Positions 8,946 to 17,710 are shown, counted from the stretch's first letter. The stretch is DNA of 64,000 bases from Pedosphaera sp. (GCA_009695195.1 SIBJ01000001.1:117581-181580); one strand, 5' to 3'. The notes: generated by a model not told the origin, from the letters alone. Numbers and translations are program-made.

Positions 8946-9560
8946 ATGAACAATAAAACTGGCGGCGCGGCGGCGGCGAGATTGAATTCAAATTCGGCGT
9001 GGCGTTTTGTGGAAGCGTTCATCCGCGAGCCGTTGTCGGTCGGGTCGTTCTGGCCGAGCTCGCCAGAACTGGCGCGAGCGGTGGCGGACCATTGCGATTT
9101 CAAGCCGGGCGACACCGTCGCGGAACTCGGGCCGGGCACAGGATCGTTCACCGAGTTGCTGCTCCAACGGCTGCACGGACGCGGGCGGTTGCTGGCGATG
9201 GAACTCAGCGAGACGAACATCGCCGAGTTGCGCCGGCGCTTTCCGCATTGCGAAACCATTCACGACACGGCGGAGAATCTGCCGCACCATCTCAACGGCA
9301 CGCGCGCGAAGTGCGTCGTGAGCGGGCTGGCGTGGGGCAACATGCTGCCGGCGATGCAGGACCGGATCTTCAACGCGATGCTCGAATCGCTCACACCGGA
9401 CGGGCAGTTCGTGGCGTTCGCGTATGTTCATGCGGGCTGGTTTCCGACCACCCTGCGCTTCCGCAAATTGATGTCCGGCCGGTTCGCGCGCGTGGAGCGA
9501 ACGCCGATCATCTGGCGCAACCTGCCGCCGGCGTTCGTGTACCGCTGCTGGCGAAGTTGA
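8946..9560 (+). CDS. Class I SAM-dependent methyltransferase, phospholipid N-methyltransferase-like
   Basis: 204 aa. The N-terminal phrase VGSFWPSSPELARAV followed by the SAM-binding motif VAELGPGTGSFTELL matches the PmtA/KsgA-like group (COG3963 type) by recognition. These enzymes methylate phosphatidylethanolamine or act on rRNA; the SFWPSSP motif favours the lipid group. It begins 18 bp after the Gfo/Idh gene and ends 4 bp before the isomerase gene, so the three are likely one operon. Confidence 0.8.
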   Translation: MNNKTGGAAAARLNSNSAWRFVEAFIREPLSVGSFWPSSPELARAVADHCDFKPGDTVAELGPGTGSFTELLLQRLHGRGRLLAMELSETNIAELRRRFPHCETIHDTAENLPHHLNGTRAKCVVSGLAWGNMLPAMQDRIFNAMLESLTPDGQFVAFAYVHAGWFPTTLRFRKLMSGRFARVERTPIIWRNLPPAFVYRCWRS

Positions 9561-9564
9561 AAGC

Positions 9565-10482
9565 ATGGCTATGAAACTGATGGGCATAGGCGACGAAGCG
9601 GCAAACGGGGTTGACGGCCAGATTCAGGCGACCCGGGAACTCGGCTGGAAATTCATCGAGCCGCGCGGCGTGGAGGTGCCGGGGTTTGCGAAGGCGAACT
9701 TTCACGAAATTCCCGACGCGGCGTTTGATCTGGGAGTGAAAAAATTGGAGGACGCCGGCATCCAGGTTTATTGCTTCGGCTCGACGGTGATGAACTGGGC
9801 CAAGAAAATCACCGACCCGTTCGACGTCACGCTGGCCGAGGTGAAGCGCGCCATCCCGCGCATGAAGCGCACCGGCGCGAAATACATTCGCATCATGAGT
9901 TTCAAGCCGGGCGATGAGGAATTCAAAACGCCGCCGGAGGTATTCCGCCGCGTGCGCGACGTGACGAATATGTTTCTCGACGAGGGTCTCCAGCCGGTTC
10001 ACGAGAACTGCATGAACTACGGCGGCATGAGCTGGCAGCACACGCTCGAACTCCTCGACCAATGCCCCGGCCTCAAGCTGGTGTTTGACACCGCCAATCC
10101 GATTTTCAATCCCGACCGCAGCAAACCCAAGCCCTGGCCCCGCCAGGACGCGTGGGAATTCTGGGAACACGTCCGCGACCACGTCGTTCACACCCACATC
10201 AAAGACGCCACGTGGAATCCCGCGAAGAACGACGCCGACTACAACTGGCCCGGCGAAGGCGCGGGCCGCGTGCGTGACATTCTCGCGGACGCCTTTGCGC
10301 GCGGCTACGATGCGGGCATCAGCATCGAGCCGCACATGGTCGTCGTCTTCCACGATGCGCAGTCCAAGGCAAACAACGACGACGCGATGCGGAAAAATTA
10401 CGTGGAATACGGGCGGCGGCTGGAGAAGATGATCGGGGAAATCAAAATCGTTTCTTCGCCCCGCCCGCAGAATCGCGGCTAG
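9565..10482 (+). CDS. Sugar phosphate isomerase/epimerase (AP endonuclease 2-like TIM barrel)
   Basis: 305 aa xylose-isomerase-like TIM barrel. Metal-ligand segments are visible: VHENCMNYGG, LVFDTANP, HTHIKDATW and ISIEPHM, containing the Glu, Asp, His and Glu expected for a divalent metal site. The start has a few residues before the first strand (ELGWKFIEPRG). It lies 4 bp after the methyltransferase gene. Likely role: isomerising or epimerising a keto-sugar in a pathway with the upstream Gfo/Idh enzyme; substrate unknown. Confidence 0.88.
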   Translation: MAMKLMGIGDEAANGVDGQIQATRELGWKFIEPRGVEVPGFAKANFHEIPDAAFDLGVKKLEDAGIQVYCFGSTVMNWAKKITDPFDVTLAEVKRAIPRMKRTGAKYIRIMSFKPGDEEFKTPPEVFRRVRDVTNMFLDEGLQPVHENCMNYGGMSWQHTLELLDQCPGLKLVFDTANPIFNPDRSKPKPWPRQDAWEFWEHVRDHVVHTHIKDATWNPAKNDADYNWPGEGAGRVRDILADAFARGYDAGISIEPHMVVVFHDAQSKANNDDAMRKNYVEYGRRLEKMIGEIKIVSSPRPQNRG

Positions 10483-10526
10483 AGATTTTGTAGTGGATCA
10501 AAACCAAACCAAGAGAAAGGCATCAC

Positions 10527-10811
10527 ATGGCATACAGCATGATCAGTCACAAGGTCGCCAATTACGCGAAGTGGAAACGCGTCGTCAAGTCGTTCGCGAA
10601 GTTTCGCAAGGAGTCCGGCGAGAAATGTTTTTACGTCTGCCGCTGCGCGAAGGATCCGAACCATTTGCTGGTGTGGTCCGAATGGGACCACGCGGCGAAG
10701 ATGAAGAAATTCATGAAGTCGCGGGAACTGCGCAAGGCGATGAAGGACGCGGGCGTCATCAGCAAGCCGGAGATTTCCTACTTCAGCGGGATGGAAGTCT
10801 TGAGCGTTTGA
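10527..10811 (+). CDS. Antibiotic biosynthesis monooxygenase-like small protein
   Basis: 94 aa with the size and alternation of a dimeric alpha-beta barrel (ABM/stress-responsive family): an N-terminal strand with KVANYAKWKRVVKSF, the central HLLVWSEWDHAAKMKKFM, and the C-terminal strand YFSGMEVLSV. Very Lys-rich. No catalytic role can be assigned. It ends just before a palindromic element that separates it from holB. Confidence 0.65.
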   Translation: MAYSMISHKVANYAKWKRVVKSFAKFRKESGEKCFYVCRCAKDPNHLLVWSEWDHAAKMKKFMKSRELRKAMKDAGVISKPEISYFSGMEVLSV

Positions 10812-10813
10812 GG

Positions 10814-10918
10814 ATTTTGGACTGCGGTGGCAGAGCGCAGCGGCGACACCGCTTTTGGAGCGCGTTCCCCATTACGGGGAAAGCGGCGTGGCGCTTCGCT
10901 TCCCGCCGCAGTCCAAAT
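10814..10918. repeat. Intergenic palindrome upstream of holB
   Basis: Inverted arms of about 40 bp (10814-10856 and 10880-10918). The outer ends ATTTTGGACTGCGG and CCGCAGTCCAAAT are complementary apart from one base. The element fills most of the gap before holB. Confidence 0.7.
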
Positions 10919-10965
10919 TTGAATTCTGTTGTTCCCTCCGACGGGTTGCGTAACCTGTCGCCGCG

Positions 10966-11991
10966 ATGGCGTTCAAAGATTTTCCCGAACAGGAGCAAGG
11001 GGTCGCCCTGCTGCAGCGGTCGCTGGAGCGCGGGCGGCTGGGGCACGCGTATCTGTTCACCGGCCAGCAACTGGACGAACTGGAGGCGCTGGCGCGCACG
11101 CTGGCCAAGACGTTGAATTGCGCGCAGCCGGTGAAAGCCGGCGGCGTGGCGGTGGATGGTTGCGACACCTGCGCGAATTGCCGGAAGACGGACGCGCAAA
11201 CGCATCCGGACGTGCATTGGGTGCGGCCCGAATCAAAATCCCGCGTGATCCTGATCGAGCAATTGCGCGAGTTGATGCAGGCGGTCAACCTCAAACCCGC
11301 CGAGGGCGGCTACAAGGTGGCGATCATCGTGGCGGCCGACCGGCTGAACGCCAGCGCGGCGAACGCGTTTCTCAAAACGCTTGAGGAGCCGCCGTCGCGG
11401 TCGGTGTTGATTTTGTTGAGCATCGAGCCCCAGCGGTTATTGGAGACGATTCTGTCGCGGTGTCTGCGGTTGAATTTTACGGGAGAAGGCCGGGCGCGGT
11501 TCGACGCGACGCAGATGGAGTGGCTCGGAAAGTTCAGCGCCATGGCGGCGGGCGAGCAGAAAAGTTTGCTCGGCCGCTACCGGCTGATGGACGTGCTGCT
11601 GCAAAAGCTGACGGAGTTGAAGGAGCGGGTGGAGGAGTCGCTCACGGCGCGGTCGCCGCTGGAACAATACCCGGACGCGGAGAAGGATTTGCGCGAGAAA
11701 TGGGAGGAGGAGTTGAAGGCGTCCGTGGAGGCCGAGTACCGGCGGCAGCGCGGGGAGATGTTGTTGCTGGTGCAATGGTGGCTGCGCGATGTCTGGCTGC
11801 TATCCCTCGCGGCGGGAGCGGGGTTGCTGAATTTTCCAAATGTGAGCGAGACGCGAACCGTGGCGGCCCGGCTCTCGCCGGAACGCGCGCGGGAAAACTT
11901 GCGCGTGCTGGAGCAGACGCAGCGGCTGTTGCACACGAACGTGCAGGAGGCGCTGGCACTGGAGGTGGGCTTGCTCAAACTGCAATTCTGA
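10966..11991 (+). CDS. holB: DNA polymerase III subunit delta'
   Basis: 341 aa clamp-loader subunit. The AAA+ fold keeps the Cys-rich zinc module CDTCANC (residues about 66-72), but the Walker A position reads AYLFTGQQLDEL, lacking GxGKT, as expected for non-ATPase delta'. The sensor/arginine-finger region ETILSRCLRLNF contains the SRC motif shared by clamp-loader subunits. It loads the beta clamp together with tau/gamma and delta, which are not in the window. It is isolated from its 5' neighbour by a palindrome; the ligase gene follows 17 bp downstream. Confidence 0.88.
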   Translation: MAFKDFPEQEQGVALLQRSLERGRLGHAYLFTGQQLDELEALARTLAKTLNCAQPVKAGGVAVDGCDTCANCRKTDAQTHPDVHWVRPESKSRVILIEQLRELMQAVNLKPAEGGYKVAIIVAADRLNASAANAFLKTLEEPPSRSVLILLSIEPQRLLETILSRCLRLNFTGEGRARFDATQMEWLGKFSAMAAGEQKSLLGRYRLMDVLLQKLTELKERVEESLTARSPLEQYPDAEKDLREKWEEELKASVEAEYRRQRGEMLLLVQWWLRDVWLLSLAAGAGLLNFPNVSETRTVAARLSPERARENLRVLEQTQRLLHTNVQEALALEVGLLKLQF

Positions 11992-12008
11992 CCAGCGCCC
12001 CGCTGACG

Positions 12009-13370
12009 ATGAAGCCGCAAACTTCTTCCGCCGCCAACCAAACGAAATCTTTTCCGGCGCAGTCGTTCGCCGTGGTGTTCGGCGCTTTGCTCGGCTTGGC
12101 GATGGTGAAGTTTGGTAACGTGGCCATTTTCGAGCGCCAGGTGGAATGGCCGGCCAACGGCTGGGAGTGGGCGCTGAATCCGTGGCCGGTGAAGCTGGGT
12201 TACGCGCTGCTGGCGATGGTGGCGATGTTCGGATTGGTCGTGGCCCGCTGGGAAATCAAGAGTTCCCGCTGGCTGGTCGCTTTGCCGGCGGTCTGGCTGG
12301 GCTGGCAATTTGTTTCCGCGACGCGAACGGTGGATGCGACGTTGACGGGCGCGACGGTAAAACATTTCACGAGTTGTGTCGTTTGCTTCTACCTCGCCTA
12401 CTTCGCGCTGCGGCACTGCGGAAGTCCGCTGCGTTTCCTCGCGGGATTGATCGTGGCATTGGGCGTGGTCATCGCGACCGGGTTCGAGCAGCATTTCGGC
12501 GGGCTGGAGGAGACGCGGAAATATTTTTACGCCTACGAGTTGCCGCGGTTGCCGAACGTGCCGCCGGAATATCTAAAAAAAATCTCCAGCGATCGCATCT
12601 GGGCGACGTTGTTTTATCCGAACGCGCTGGCGGGCGCATTGCTGCTGCTGCTGCCGGTGACAGTGATGGTGAGCTTGAAACACTTCACGCGGTTGACTGT
12701 GGGTGCGCGGCAGTTTGTGGCGGTGGTCGTGGCGGCGGGAGCGTTGGCGTGTCTGTTTTGGTCGGGGTCGAAGGGCGGCTGGCTGTTGATGTTGCTGCTG
12801 GGACTGGTCGCTTTGTTGCGCCTGCCTTTCGCGCGGCGATGGAAGCTGGCGTTTATCGGTGTGTTATTGGTCGCCGGTCTGGCGGGATTCGGGTTGAAGT
12901 ATGCGGGGTTCTTTCGCAAGGGAGCGACGAGTGTGAGCGCGCGGTTCGATTACTGGCAGGCGGCGTTGCGAACGACGGAGGCGAATCCGTTCTTCGGCAC
13001 CGGCCCGGGAACGTTTGGGGTTCCGTATCAGCGGATCAAAAAACCGGAGTCGGAGATGGCGAAGCTCGTTCACAATGACTACCTCCAACAAGCTTCGGAT
13101 TCCGGGTTGGTGGGTTTTGCGGCGCTGGCGGCGTTTGTCATTGGAGTTCTAATCAAGACTTGGCCGCGGAAGGGCGAGGACTGGGATGCCGTCCGTTTCG
13201 CCATCTGGCTGGGCTTGGCAGGTTGGTGGGCGCAAGGATTCCTCGAATTCGGCTTGTACATTCCAGCTTTGTCCTGGTGTGGCTTTGCGTGGATGGGATG
13301 GCTGCTCGCGACGGCCGCAAAACCATTCGACAACTCGGACAAGACTCATTTAGGCTCACCCGCGAAATGA
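12009..13370 (+). CDS. O-antigen ligase/polymerase-like membrane protein
   Basis: 453 aa. The ATG of MKPQTSSAANQTK was chosen because upstream in-frame codons belong to the holB region. About ten hydrophobic segments alternate with short loops. The C-terminal phrase FGTGPGTFGVPYQRIK and the following LVHNDYLQQASDSGLVG is the Wzy_C/WaaL signature containing a conserved His in HND. It joins or polymerises undecaprenyl-linked glycans at the periplasmic face. The stop overlaps the aroQ start (ATGA), an odd but clear translational coupling between unrelated functions. Confidence 0.85.
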   Translation: MKPQTSSAANQTKSFPAQSFAVVFGALLGLAMVKFGNVAIFERQVEWPANGWEWALNPWPVKLGYALLAMVAMFGLVVARWEIKSSRWLVALPAVWLGWQFVSATRTVDATLTGATVKHFTSCVVCFYLAYFALRHCGSPLRFLAGLIVALGVVIATGFEQHFGGLEETRKYFYAYELPRLPNVPPEYLKKISSDRIWATLFYPNALAGALLLLLPVTVMVSLKHFTRLTVGARQFVAVVVAAGALACLFWSGSKGGWLLMLLLGLVALLRLPFARRWKLAFIGVLLVAGLAGFGLKYAGFFRKGATSVSARFDYWQAALRTTEANPFFGTGPGTFGVPYQRIKKPESEMAKLVHNDYLQQASDSGLVGFAALAAFVIGVLIKTWPRKGEDWDAVRFAIWLGLAGWWAQGFLEFGLYIPALSWCGFAWMGWLLATAAKPFDNSDKTHLGSPAK

Positions 13371-13813
13371 AAATCCTATTCCTCAATGGGCCAAACCTAA
13401 ATCTCTTGGGCCAGCGCGAACCGGAGGTCTATGGCCGAACCACGCTCAAGGAGATCGAGGGTATGGTTCGAGCCCGCGCCTCCGGATTAGGCGCGGAGAT
13501 TGATTTCCGCCAGACCAATTCCGAAGGCGAACTGGTCGGCTGGATTCAGGAAGCAAAGGGCCGGTTCGCCGTCATCGTGCTGAATGCCGCCGCCTACACG
13601 CATACCAGCGTCGCGTTGCGGGATGCCATCGCGTCGGTCGGCGTGCCGACGATTGAAATCCACCTTTCGAACGTCCATGCGCGCGAGGAATTTCGTCACC
13701 GGTCGCTCATCGCCGGAGTTTGCACGGGTCAGATTTCCGGTTTCGGAGCAAATTCGTACGTTTTAGCTCTCGATGCGGCCATTAACGCTATCGGGGATAA
13801 AAAGTCCGCTTAA
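13367..13813 (+). CDS. aroQ: 3-dehydroquinate dehydratase, type II
   Basis: 148 aa, normal for the dodecameric type II enzyme of the shikimate pathway. The N-terminal LNGPNLNLLGQREPEVYG is the family signature; catalytic Tyr22 and Arg17 lie within it, and the substrate-binding IHLSNVHAREEFRH contains the expected Asn and His. The start overlaps the preceding stop. In many bacteria aroQ sits upstream of accB-accC, as here, although efp, often between them, is absent. Confidence 0.95.
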   Translation: MKILFLNGPNLNLLGQREPEVYGRTTLKEIEGMVRARASGLGAEIDFRQTNSEGELVGWIQEAKGRFAVIVLNAAAYTHTSVALRDAIASVGVPTIEIHLSNVHAREEFRHRSLIAGVCTGQISGFGANSYVLALDAAINAIGDKKSA

Positions 13814-13866
13814 ACTCAGCCGACTCCAAGGCTTTCTGGGGTTGTTTTGAAGGACCGTTTTGCGGC

Positions 13867-13895
13867 TTGACGTAAATTTTCACGGCGTTTACCCT
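13867..13895 (+). promoter_or_regulatory. Candidate sigma-70 promoter upstream of accB
   Basis: TTGACG at 13867-13872, a 17-bp spacer, then TACCCT at 13890-13895. A perfect -35-like box with a fair -10. It lies between aroQ and accB and upstream of a hairpin followed by a T-run. Confidence 0.45.
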
Positions 13896-13920
13896 CCCGG
13901 CAACTTAAATAACCGAATGA

Positions 13921-13950
13921 GCAGAGTCGAAGTTCGACTACTGCTTTTTT
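13921..13950 (+). terminator. Terminator-like hairpin in the accB leader
   Basis: GCAG plus AGTCGAA pairs with TTCGACT plus CTGC across a one-base loop and one bulge, followed by TTTTTT. It lies after the candidate promoter and 61 bp before accB, so it is either the aroQ terminator or an attenuator in the acc leader. Confidence 0.6.
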
Positions 13951-14010
13951 GCTTCTAGGAATCCAAGCCAAACGGGGCTTGAGCCGGTTGAACTTTAACG
14001 AAAAACGACT

Positions 14011-14478
14011 GTGGATCTAAAAGACATCAAGGCCATCATTGATTTGATGAAGAAGAACTCGGTCTCCGAGTTCGAATTGGAGAAACAGGATTTCAAGATC
14101 CGCCTCAAGCGCGGGATGAATGGCGGCGCCCCGGTCGTCCAGTATGAAGATGCGCCCGCAGTGGTCTATGCGACCGCCCCGGCAGCCGTAACCGCGCCCG
14201 CTTCACCTGCCGCCCCGGCGCCCGCCGAAGTTTCCAACGAAACCGAAATCAAATCCCCGATGATCGGGACTTTATATCGTTCGCCCTCGCCCGAATCCGG
14301 CTCTTATGTCGAAATCGGCTCCGAGGTCAATCCCGACACCGTGGTTTGCATCATCGAAGCCATGAAGGTGATGAACGAGATCAAGGCCGAGGTCAAAGGC
14401 GTCATCACCCAGGCGTTGGTCGAGAACGCGAAACCCGTCGAGTTCGGCCAGCCCTTGTTCAAGGTCCGGCCGAGTTAA
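14011..14478 (+). CDS. accB: Acetyl-CoA carboxylase biotin carboxyl carrier protein
   Basis: 155 aa starting at GTG ([17 protein letters not shown], the usual BCCP N-terminal helix). An Ala/Pro-rich linker ([16 protein letters not shown]) separates it from the biotinyl domain, where Lys119 of EAMKVMNE is the biotinylation site. It carries carboxybiotin between biotin carboxylase and carboxyltransferase in the first step of fatty-acid synthesis. accC follows 94 bp downstream, past a heptamer array. Confidence 0.96.
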   Translation: MDLKDIKAIIDLMKKNSVSEFELEKQDFKIRLKRGMNGGAPVVQYEDAPAVVYATAPAAVTAPASPAAPAPAEVSNETEIKSPMIGTLYRSPSPESGSYVEIGSEVNPDTVVCIIEAMKVMNEIKAEVKGVITQALVENAKPVEFGQPLFKVRPS

Positions 14479-14480
14479 GT

Positions 14481-14561
14481 CCAATGTCCAAAGTCCATTG
14501 TCCAAAGTCGGATACGGTTCGACTGCTGGCTTTGGACTTTAGACTTTGGACTTTGGACTAA
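14481..14561. repeat. Inverted heptamer arrays between accB and accC
   Basis: Left arm of 7-bp words (GTCCAAT, GTCCAAA, GTCCATT, GTCCAAA) and a right arm of the complementary words (TTTGGAC, TTTAGAC). RNA would fold into a long hairpin inside the accBC message. Confidence 0.75.
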
Positions 14562-14572
14562 AATTATTACGC

Positions 14573-15949
14573 ATGTTCGAGAAAGTACTCGTAGCCAACC
14601 GCGGTGAAATCGCCGTGCGCATCATCCGCGCCTGCAAGGAACTCAACATCCGCACCGTCGCGGTCTATTCCGAGGCCGACGTGAACTCCATGCACGTCCA
14701 GATCGCCGACGAAGCCATCTGCATCGGCAAGGCCGCGGCTTCCGACAGCTATCTCAAGATTGATCGCATCATCAGCGCCGCCGAAATCGCCGACGTGGAC
14801 GCCATCCATCCGGGCTACGGTTTCCTGTCCGAGAACGCGCACTTCGCCGACGTGTGCGAGAGCTGCAACATCAAGTTCATCGGCCCGAACTCGCGCGCGA
14901 TGAATGCGCTCGAAGACAAGGCCCTCAGCCGGAATCTCGCGCGCAAGGCCGGCGTCCCGACGCCGCCCGGCTCCGATGGCGTGGTGGAAAACGAGCAGCA
15001 AGCCCTCGCCGTCTCCAAACGCATCGGCTATCCCGTGATGATCAAAGCCGTCGCCGGTGGCGGCGGGCGCGGGATGCGCGTCGCGCACAACGACGTTTCC
15101 CTCGTCAAAGGCTACCACACCGCCCGCACCGAGGCCGACAAGGCCTTCGGCAATTCCGGCGTTTACATCGAGAAGTTCATCGAGAACCCGCACCACATCG
15201 AATTCCAGATTCTCGGCGACCACAAGGGCCGCATCATTCACCTCGGCGAACGCGATTGCTCCATCCAGCGCCGCCATCAAAAGGTCGTGGAGGAAACGCC
15301 CTCGCCCTTGATCGAACACAAGTTCAAGAAGCTCCGCGAAAAAATGGGCAAGGCTGCCATCAAGATTGCCGAGACCGCCCATTATACCAACGCCGGCACC
15401 GTCGAGTTCATCGTGGACAACAGCGGCAACTTTTTCTTCCTCGAAGTCAACAAACGCATCCAGGTCGAGCATCCCATCACCGAGGAAGTCACCGGCATTG
15501 ACCTCGTGCGCGAGCAAATCCTCATCGCGATGGGGCAGCCGTTGAGCATCTCGCAGAGCGATGTCGAATTCCGCGGCCACGCCATCGAATGCCGCATCAA
15601 CGCCGAAGACCCCTTCGACGATTTCCGCCCCAGTCCCGGCCGCATCGAGATGTATTATCAGCCCGGCGGTCGCGGCGTGCGCGTGGACACCCACGCCTAC
15701 GCCGGCTACACCATCCCCTCCAACTACGACTCGATGATCGGCAAGCTCATCACCTACGGCAAAGACCGGCGCGAGGCGATGGACAAGATGAGCCGCGCGT
15801 TGAGCGAATACATGATCACCGGCATCAAGACCACCATCTCCTTCCAACAGGCGATCTTGCAGGACCCCAATTTCCGGCGCGGCGTGTACTCGACCACCTT
15901 CGTCGAACAGTTGCTCAGCGGCGCCCGGCGGGAATTCGGCGCGAGTTGA
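14573..15949 (+). CDS. accC: Acetyl-CoA carboxylase biotin carboxylase subunit
   Basis: 458 aa. The ATG of [16 protein letters not shown] was chosen; the 9 extra in-frame codons upstream come from the repeat array. Biotin carboxylase N domain, ATP-grasp domain with the Gly-rich loop [11 protein letters not shown], and the C domain with the signature HIEFQILGD and the catalytic [18 protein letters not shown]. Note Lys in VNKRIQ, where many homologues have VNTRIQ or VNPRIQ. ATP-dependent carboxylation of biotin on AccB. The accA/accD subunits are not in the window. Confidence 0.97.
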   Translation: MFEKVLVANRGEIAVRIIRACKELNIRTVAVYSEADVNSMHVQIADEAICIGKAAASDSYLKIDRIISAAEIADVDAIHPGYGFLSENAHFADVCESCNIKFIGPNSRAMNALEDKALSRNLARKAGVPTPPGSDGVVENEQQALAVSKRIGYPVMIKAVAGGGGRGMRVAHNDVSLVKGYHTARTEADKAFGNSGVYIEKFIENPHHIEFQILGDHKGRIIHLGERDCSIQRRHQKVVEETPSPLIEHKFKKLREKMGKAAIKIAETAHYTNAGTVEFIVDNSGNFFFLEVNKRIQVEHPITEEVTGIDLVREQILIAMGQPLSISQSDVEFRGHAIECRINAEDPFDDFRPSPGRIEMYYQPGGRGVRVDTHAYAGYTIPSNYDSMIGKLITYGKDRREAMDKMSRALSEYMITGIKTTISFQQAILQDPNFRRGVYSTTFVEQLLSGARREFGAS

Positions 15950-15974
15950 GCGCCGAAGCTGGTTTCCGTTTCCG

Positions 15975-15995
15975 ATTTCAGTTTTCAGCTTTCAG
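15975..15995. repeat. Heptamer array after accC
   Basis: Words ATTTCAG, TTTTCAG, CTTTCAG in tandem, in the 55-bp gap between accC and the convergent small gene. Confidence 0.6.
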
Positions 15996-16004
15996 TCTTT
16001 CCGC

Positions 16005-16268
16005 TCACACCCGCTGACCGGCGATGATGATCTCATCGAGCTTGTTCGCGATGGCCTGCACCTGTGCCTGCGTGGGCGGATTGGAAACCGTCAGGTTCAA
16101 CAACGTGCGCCCCGTAAAGCTCCCGGCGGTGTGCTCGTTGATGAAGGATTCCACGTAATCGTTGTCCACCTTGTCATCGAGCAGCGCCCGCAAGCCTTGG
16201 AACTGTTCGCGTAATTCGGCGGAGAGGATCGGCGAATTGTTGGCCGGTAAATCTGGATCGTATGGCAT
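16005..16268 (-). CDS. Hypothetical small protein
   Basis: 87 aa, not recognised. N-terminal MPYDPDLPANNSP is followed by an amphipathic helix (LREQFQGLRALLDDKVDN) and a C-terminal helix (QAQVQAIANKLDEIIIAG). No signal peptide or Cys. It is the downstream partner of the fibronectin-type gene, separated by inverted heptamer arrays. The pair may be phage-derived or structural, but nothing in the sequence proves it. Confidence 0.55.
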   Translation of the reverse strand: MPYDPDLPANNSPILSAELREQFQGLRALLDDKVDNDYVESFINEHTAGSFTGRTLLNLTVSNPPTQAQVQAIANKLDEIIIAGQRV

Positions 16269-16279
16269 AGTGAAAAAAA

Positions 16280-16349
16280 GTTGAGAGTTGAAGGTTGAGA
16301 GTCGAGAGCGGGAGCAGGTGTGCGGTCACTCAACTCTCAACCCTCAACC
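16280..16349. repeat. Facing heptamer arrays
   Basis: Left arm GTTGAGA, GTTGAAG, GTTGAGA, GTCGAGA (16280-16307); right arm CTCAACT, CTCAACC, CTCAACC (16329-16349). The arms are complementary. Confidence 0.75.
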
Positions 16350-16356
16350 GTTTTGT

Positions 16357-17067
16357 TCACGGCACAATCTTGCTGCCCGGATCGCACCACGGCCCTTGAC
16401 CGGCGGCGGCGACGGCGCGCACGCGGATGTGGACGCGCTGGCCGCTGGTCAAACCCGGCAGGACGGTCTTGGATTTGGTCACCGTCGGTTTGTTCACCCA
16501 ACTGTTCGAGTTGATCGGGTCGGGGCTGGCCAGGATCTCGTAAGTCTTCGCGCCGGGGACGGGGTCCCATTGCGCGTCCAGTTCGCCGTCGTTGTCGCCC
16601 ACGGCGACGGCGAGGTTGACCACTTGCGCGGGGACGCCGCCCGGCGTACTGGCGGCTTTCACGTCCATGCCCGCGCTTTGGATTTTCACCGCGTCGCCCG
16701 CGCTTGCGGCCTCGACGTAGCTGGACAGTTGCGTGAGGCCGGCGCGCAAGGCGTCCATCGCCGCGTTCTTGTCGTCCGTCTTCATCTTCGCCGCCAATTG
16801 CGCGGCGGCCGAATCGTTCACCTTCGTCTGCGCGGTGGTGATGAGCGTGCCGACCGCCGTGAGCGCGGGGACGGGGGTGGTGTAGTTGGCGTTGCCGGTC
16901 ATCGCGGTCTTGATTGCGTTGGCGAGTTGGAGCGTTGCGGCGTCGCTCAAACTGGCGAGGTTCAATTTTACTTTTGCCATTTTCTTCCTTGGGGTTGGTG
17001 GCGGAGGAACATCGTCATACAAAACCCCGGTGTCATAGAGAACACCCGGCGTGTCATAGCTGGCCAT
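16357..17067 (-). CDS. Fibronectin type III-like domain protein
   Basis: 236 aa. N-terminal low-complexity MASYDTPGVLYDTGVLYDD, then a basic RKKMAKVKLNL stretch (an alternative start lies at that MAKVK, at 16980), a helical region, then a C-terminal FnIII-like fold (AVGDNDGELDAQWDPVPGA, YEILASPDP, LPGLTSGQRVHIRVRAV). No signal peptide. Similar MAKVKL proteins occur in Verrucomicrobia with unknown role; that comparison is from memory. The gene is preceded upstream by a 21-bp tandem repeat tract. Confidence 0.65.
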   Translation of the reverse strand: MASYDTPGVLYDTGVLYDDVPPPPTPRKKMAKVKLNLASLSDAATLQLANAIKTAMTGNANYTTPVPALTAVGTLITTAQTKVNDSAAAQLAAKMKTDDKNAAMDALRAGLTQLSSYVEAASAGDAVKIQSAGMDVKAASTPGGVPAQVVNLAVAVGDNDGELDAQWDPVPGAKTYEILASPDPINSNSWVNKPTVTKSKTVLPGLTSGQRVHIRVRAVAAAGQGPWCDPGSKIVP

Positions 17068-17159
17068 GTTTCCCGCCTTGGGTTGTTTTGGTTGCTGCGT
17101 GAAGTGTTACAACCCGGATCGGTGTAACAACATTCCGGTTCAAAGAATCGCCCGGACGG

Positions 17160-17400
17160 TTCAGGGAAAGCCGTGGACGATGCCGGGAAGGGCCAACCCC
17201 GTGCCGGAAAACCGGGCGACGGTATCGCGCAGGCCCAAGACGGTGCCGGGAATCTTTTACGCTGCACCGGGAAGCTCCGGCACCGTGCCGGGAAAGTTCA
17301 TCCCTATATCGGGAATGTCCTTTCCCATGCCGGGAACGCGCTGCTCCATGTGGGGAAGCTTCTTCCCGATGTCGGGAAATGGTTTTCTGACATGTGAAAA
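17160..17400. repeat. Degenerate 21-bp tandem repeat tract
   Basis: About ten units of 21 bp, each carrying a core like TGCCGGGAA. Because 21 is a multiple of 3, both strands stay open: a heptapeptide pattern around VPGxF/PISG on the plus strand and SRHxxx on the minus strand. It lies upstream of the FnIII-like gene. It is either an expanded noncoding array or a fast-evolving coding repeat; codon evidence is not decisive. Confidence 0.75.
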
Positions 17401-17548
17401 CACCGCTTTTGTGGGGGAATCCGCAGATTGTGGAGAAAAGAGCCGTTTTGGTCGAACGATTCACTTTCCTGCTCATGGCCGCCGATGCCGGAAACCGGAC
17501 AAACTATTTTCAATTATTTTGGGGCGTGGGCAATTTTGAATGGAAGCG

Positions 17549-17710
17549 ACGACCGCCCTCACCCCGGCCCTCTCCCCCGGGGAGAGGGAGAATCGTTGGC
17601 CGTCTTTTTGAAATATCGAAGCGCTGGATTTGCCGGACGAGCGTCGGAATAAAATGGAACTGCCGATGGCTGTTCCCTCTCCCCGGGGGAGAGGGTCAGG
17701 GTGAGGGCGG
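17549..17710. repeat. Long inverted repeat with 37-40-bp arms
   Basis: Arms 17549-17589 and 17673-17710 are nearly perfectly complementary. Each has an internal palindrome around CTCTCCCCCGGGGAGAG. The sequence matches a palindrome type (CCCTCACCCC...) common in many bacterial genomes. About 80 bp of AT-richer sequence separates the arms. Confidence 0.8.

Noticed and set aside
11460..12008. N-terminal extension of the O-antigen ligase-like gene
   Set aside because: These codons overlap holB out of frame and read as Gly/Ala-rich shadow; the ATG at 12009 starts the membrane protein.
17054..17476. Minus-strand frame with SRHxxx repeats
   Set aside because: Its repeats come from the 21-bp array and it overlaps the FnIII-like start; coding support is too weak to annotate.
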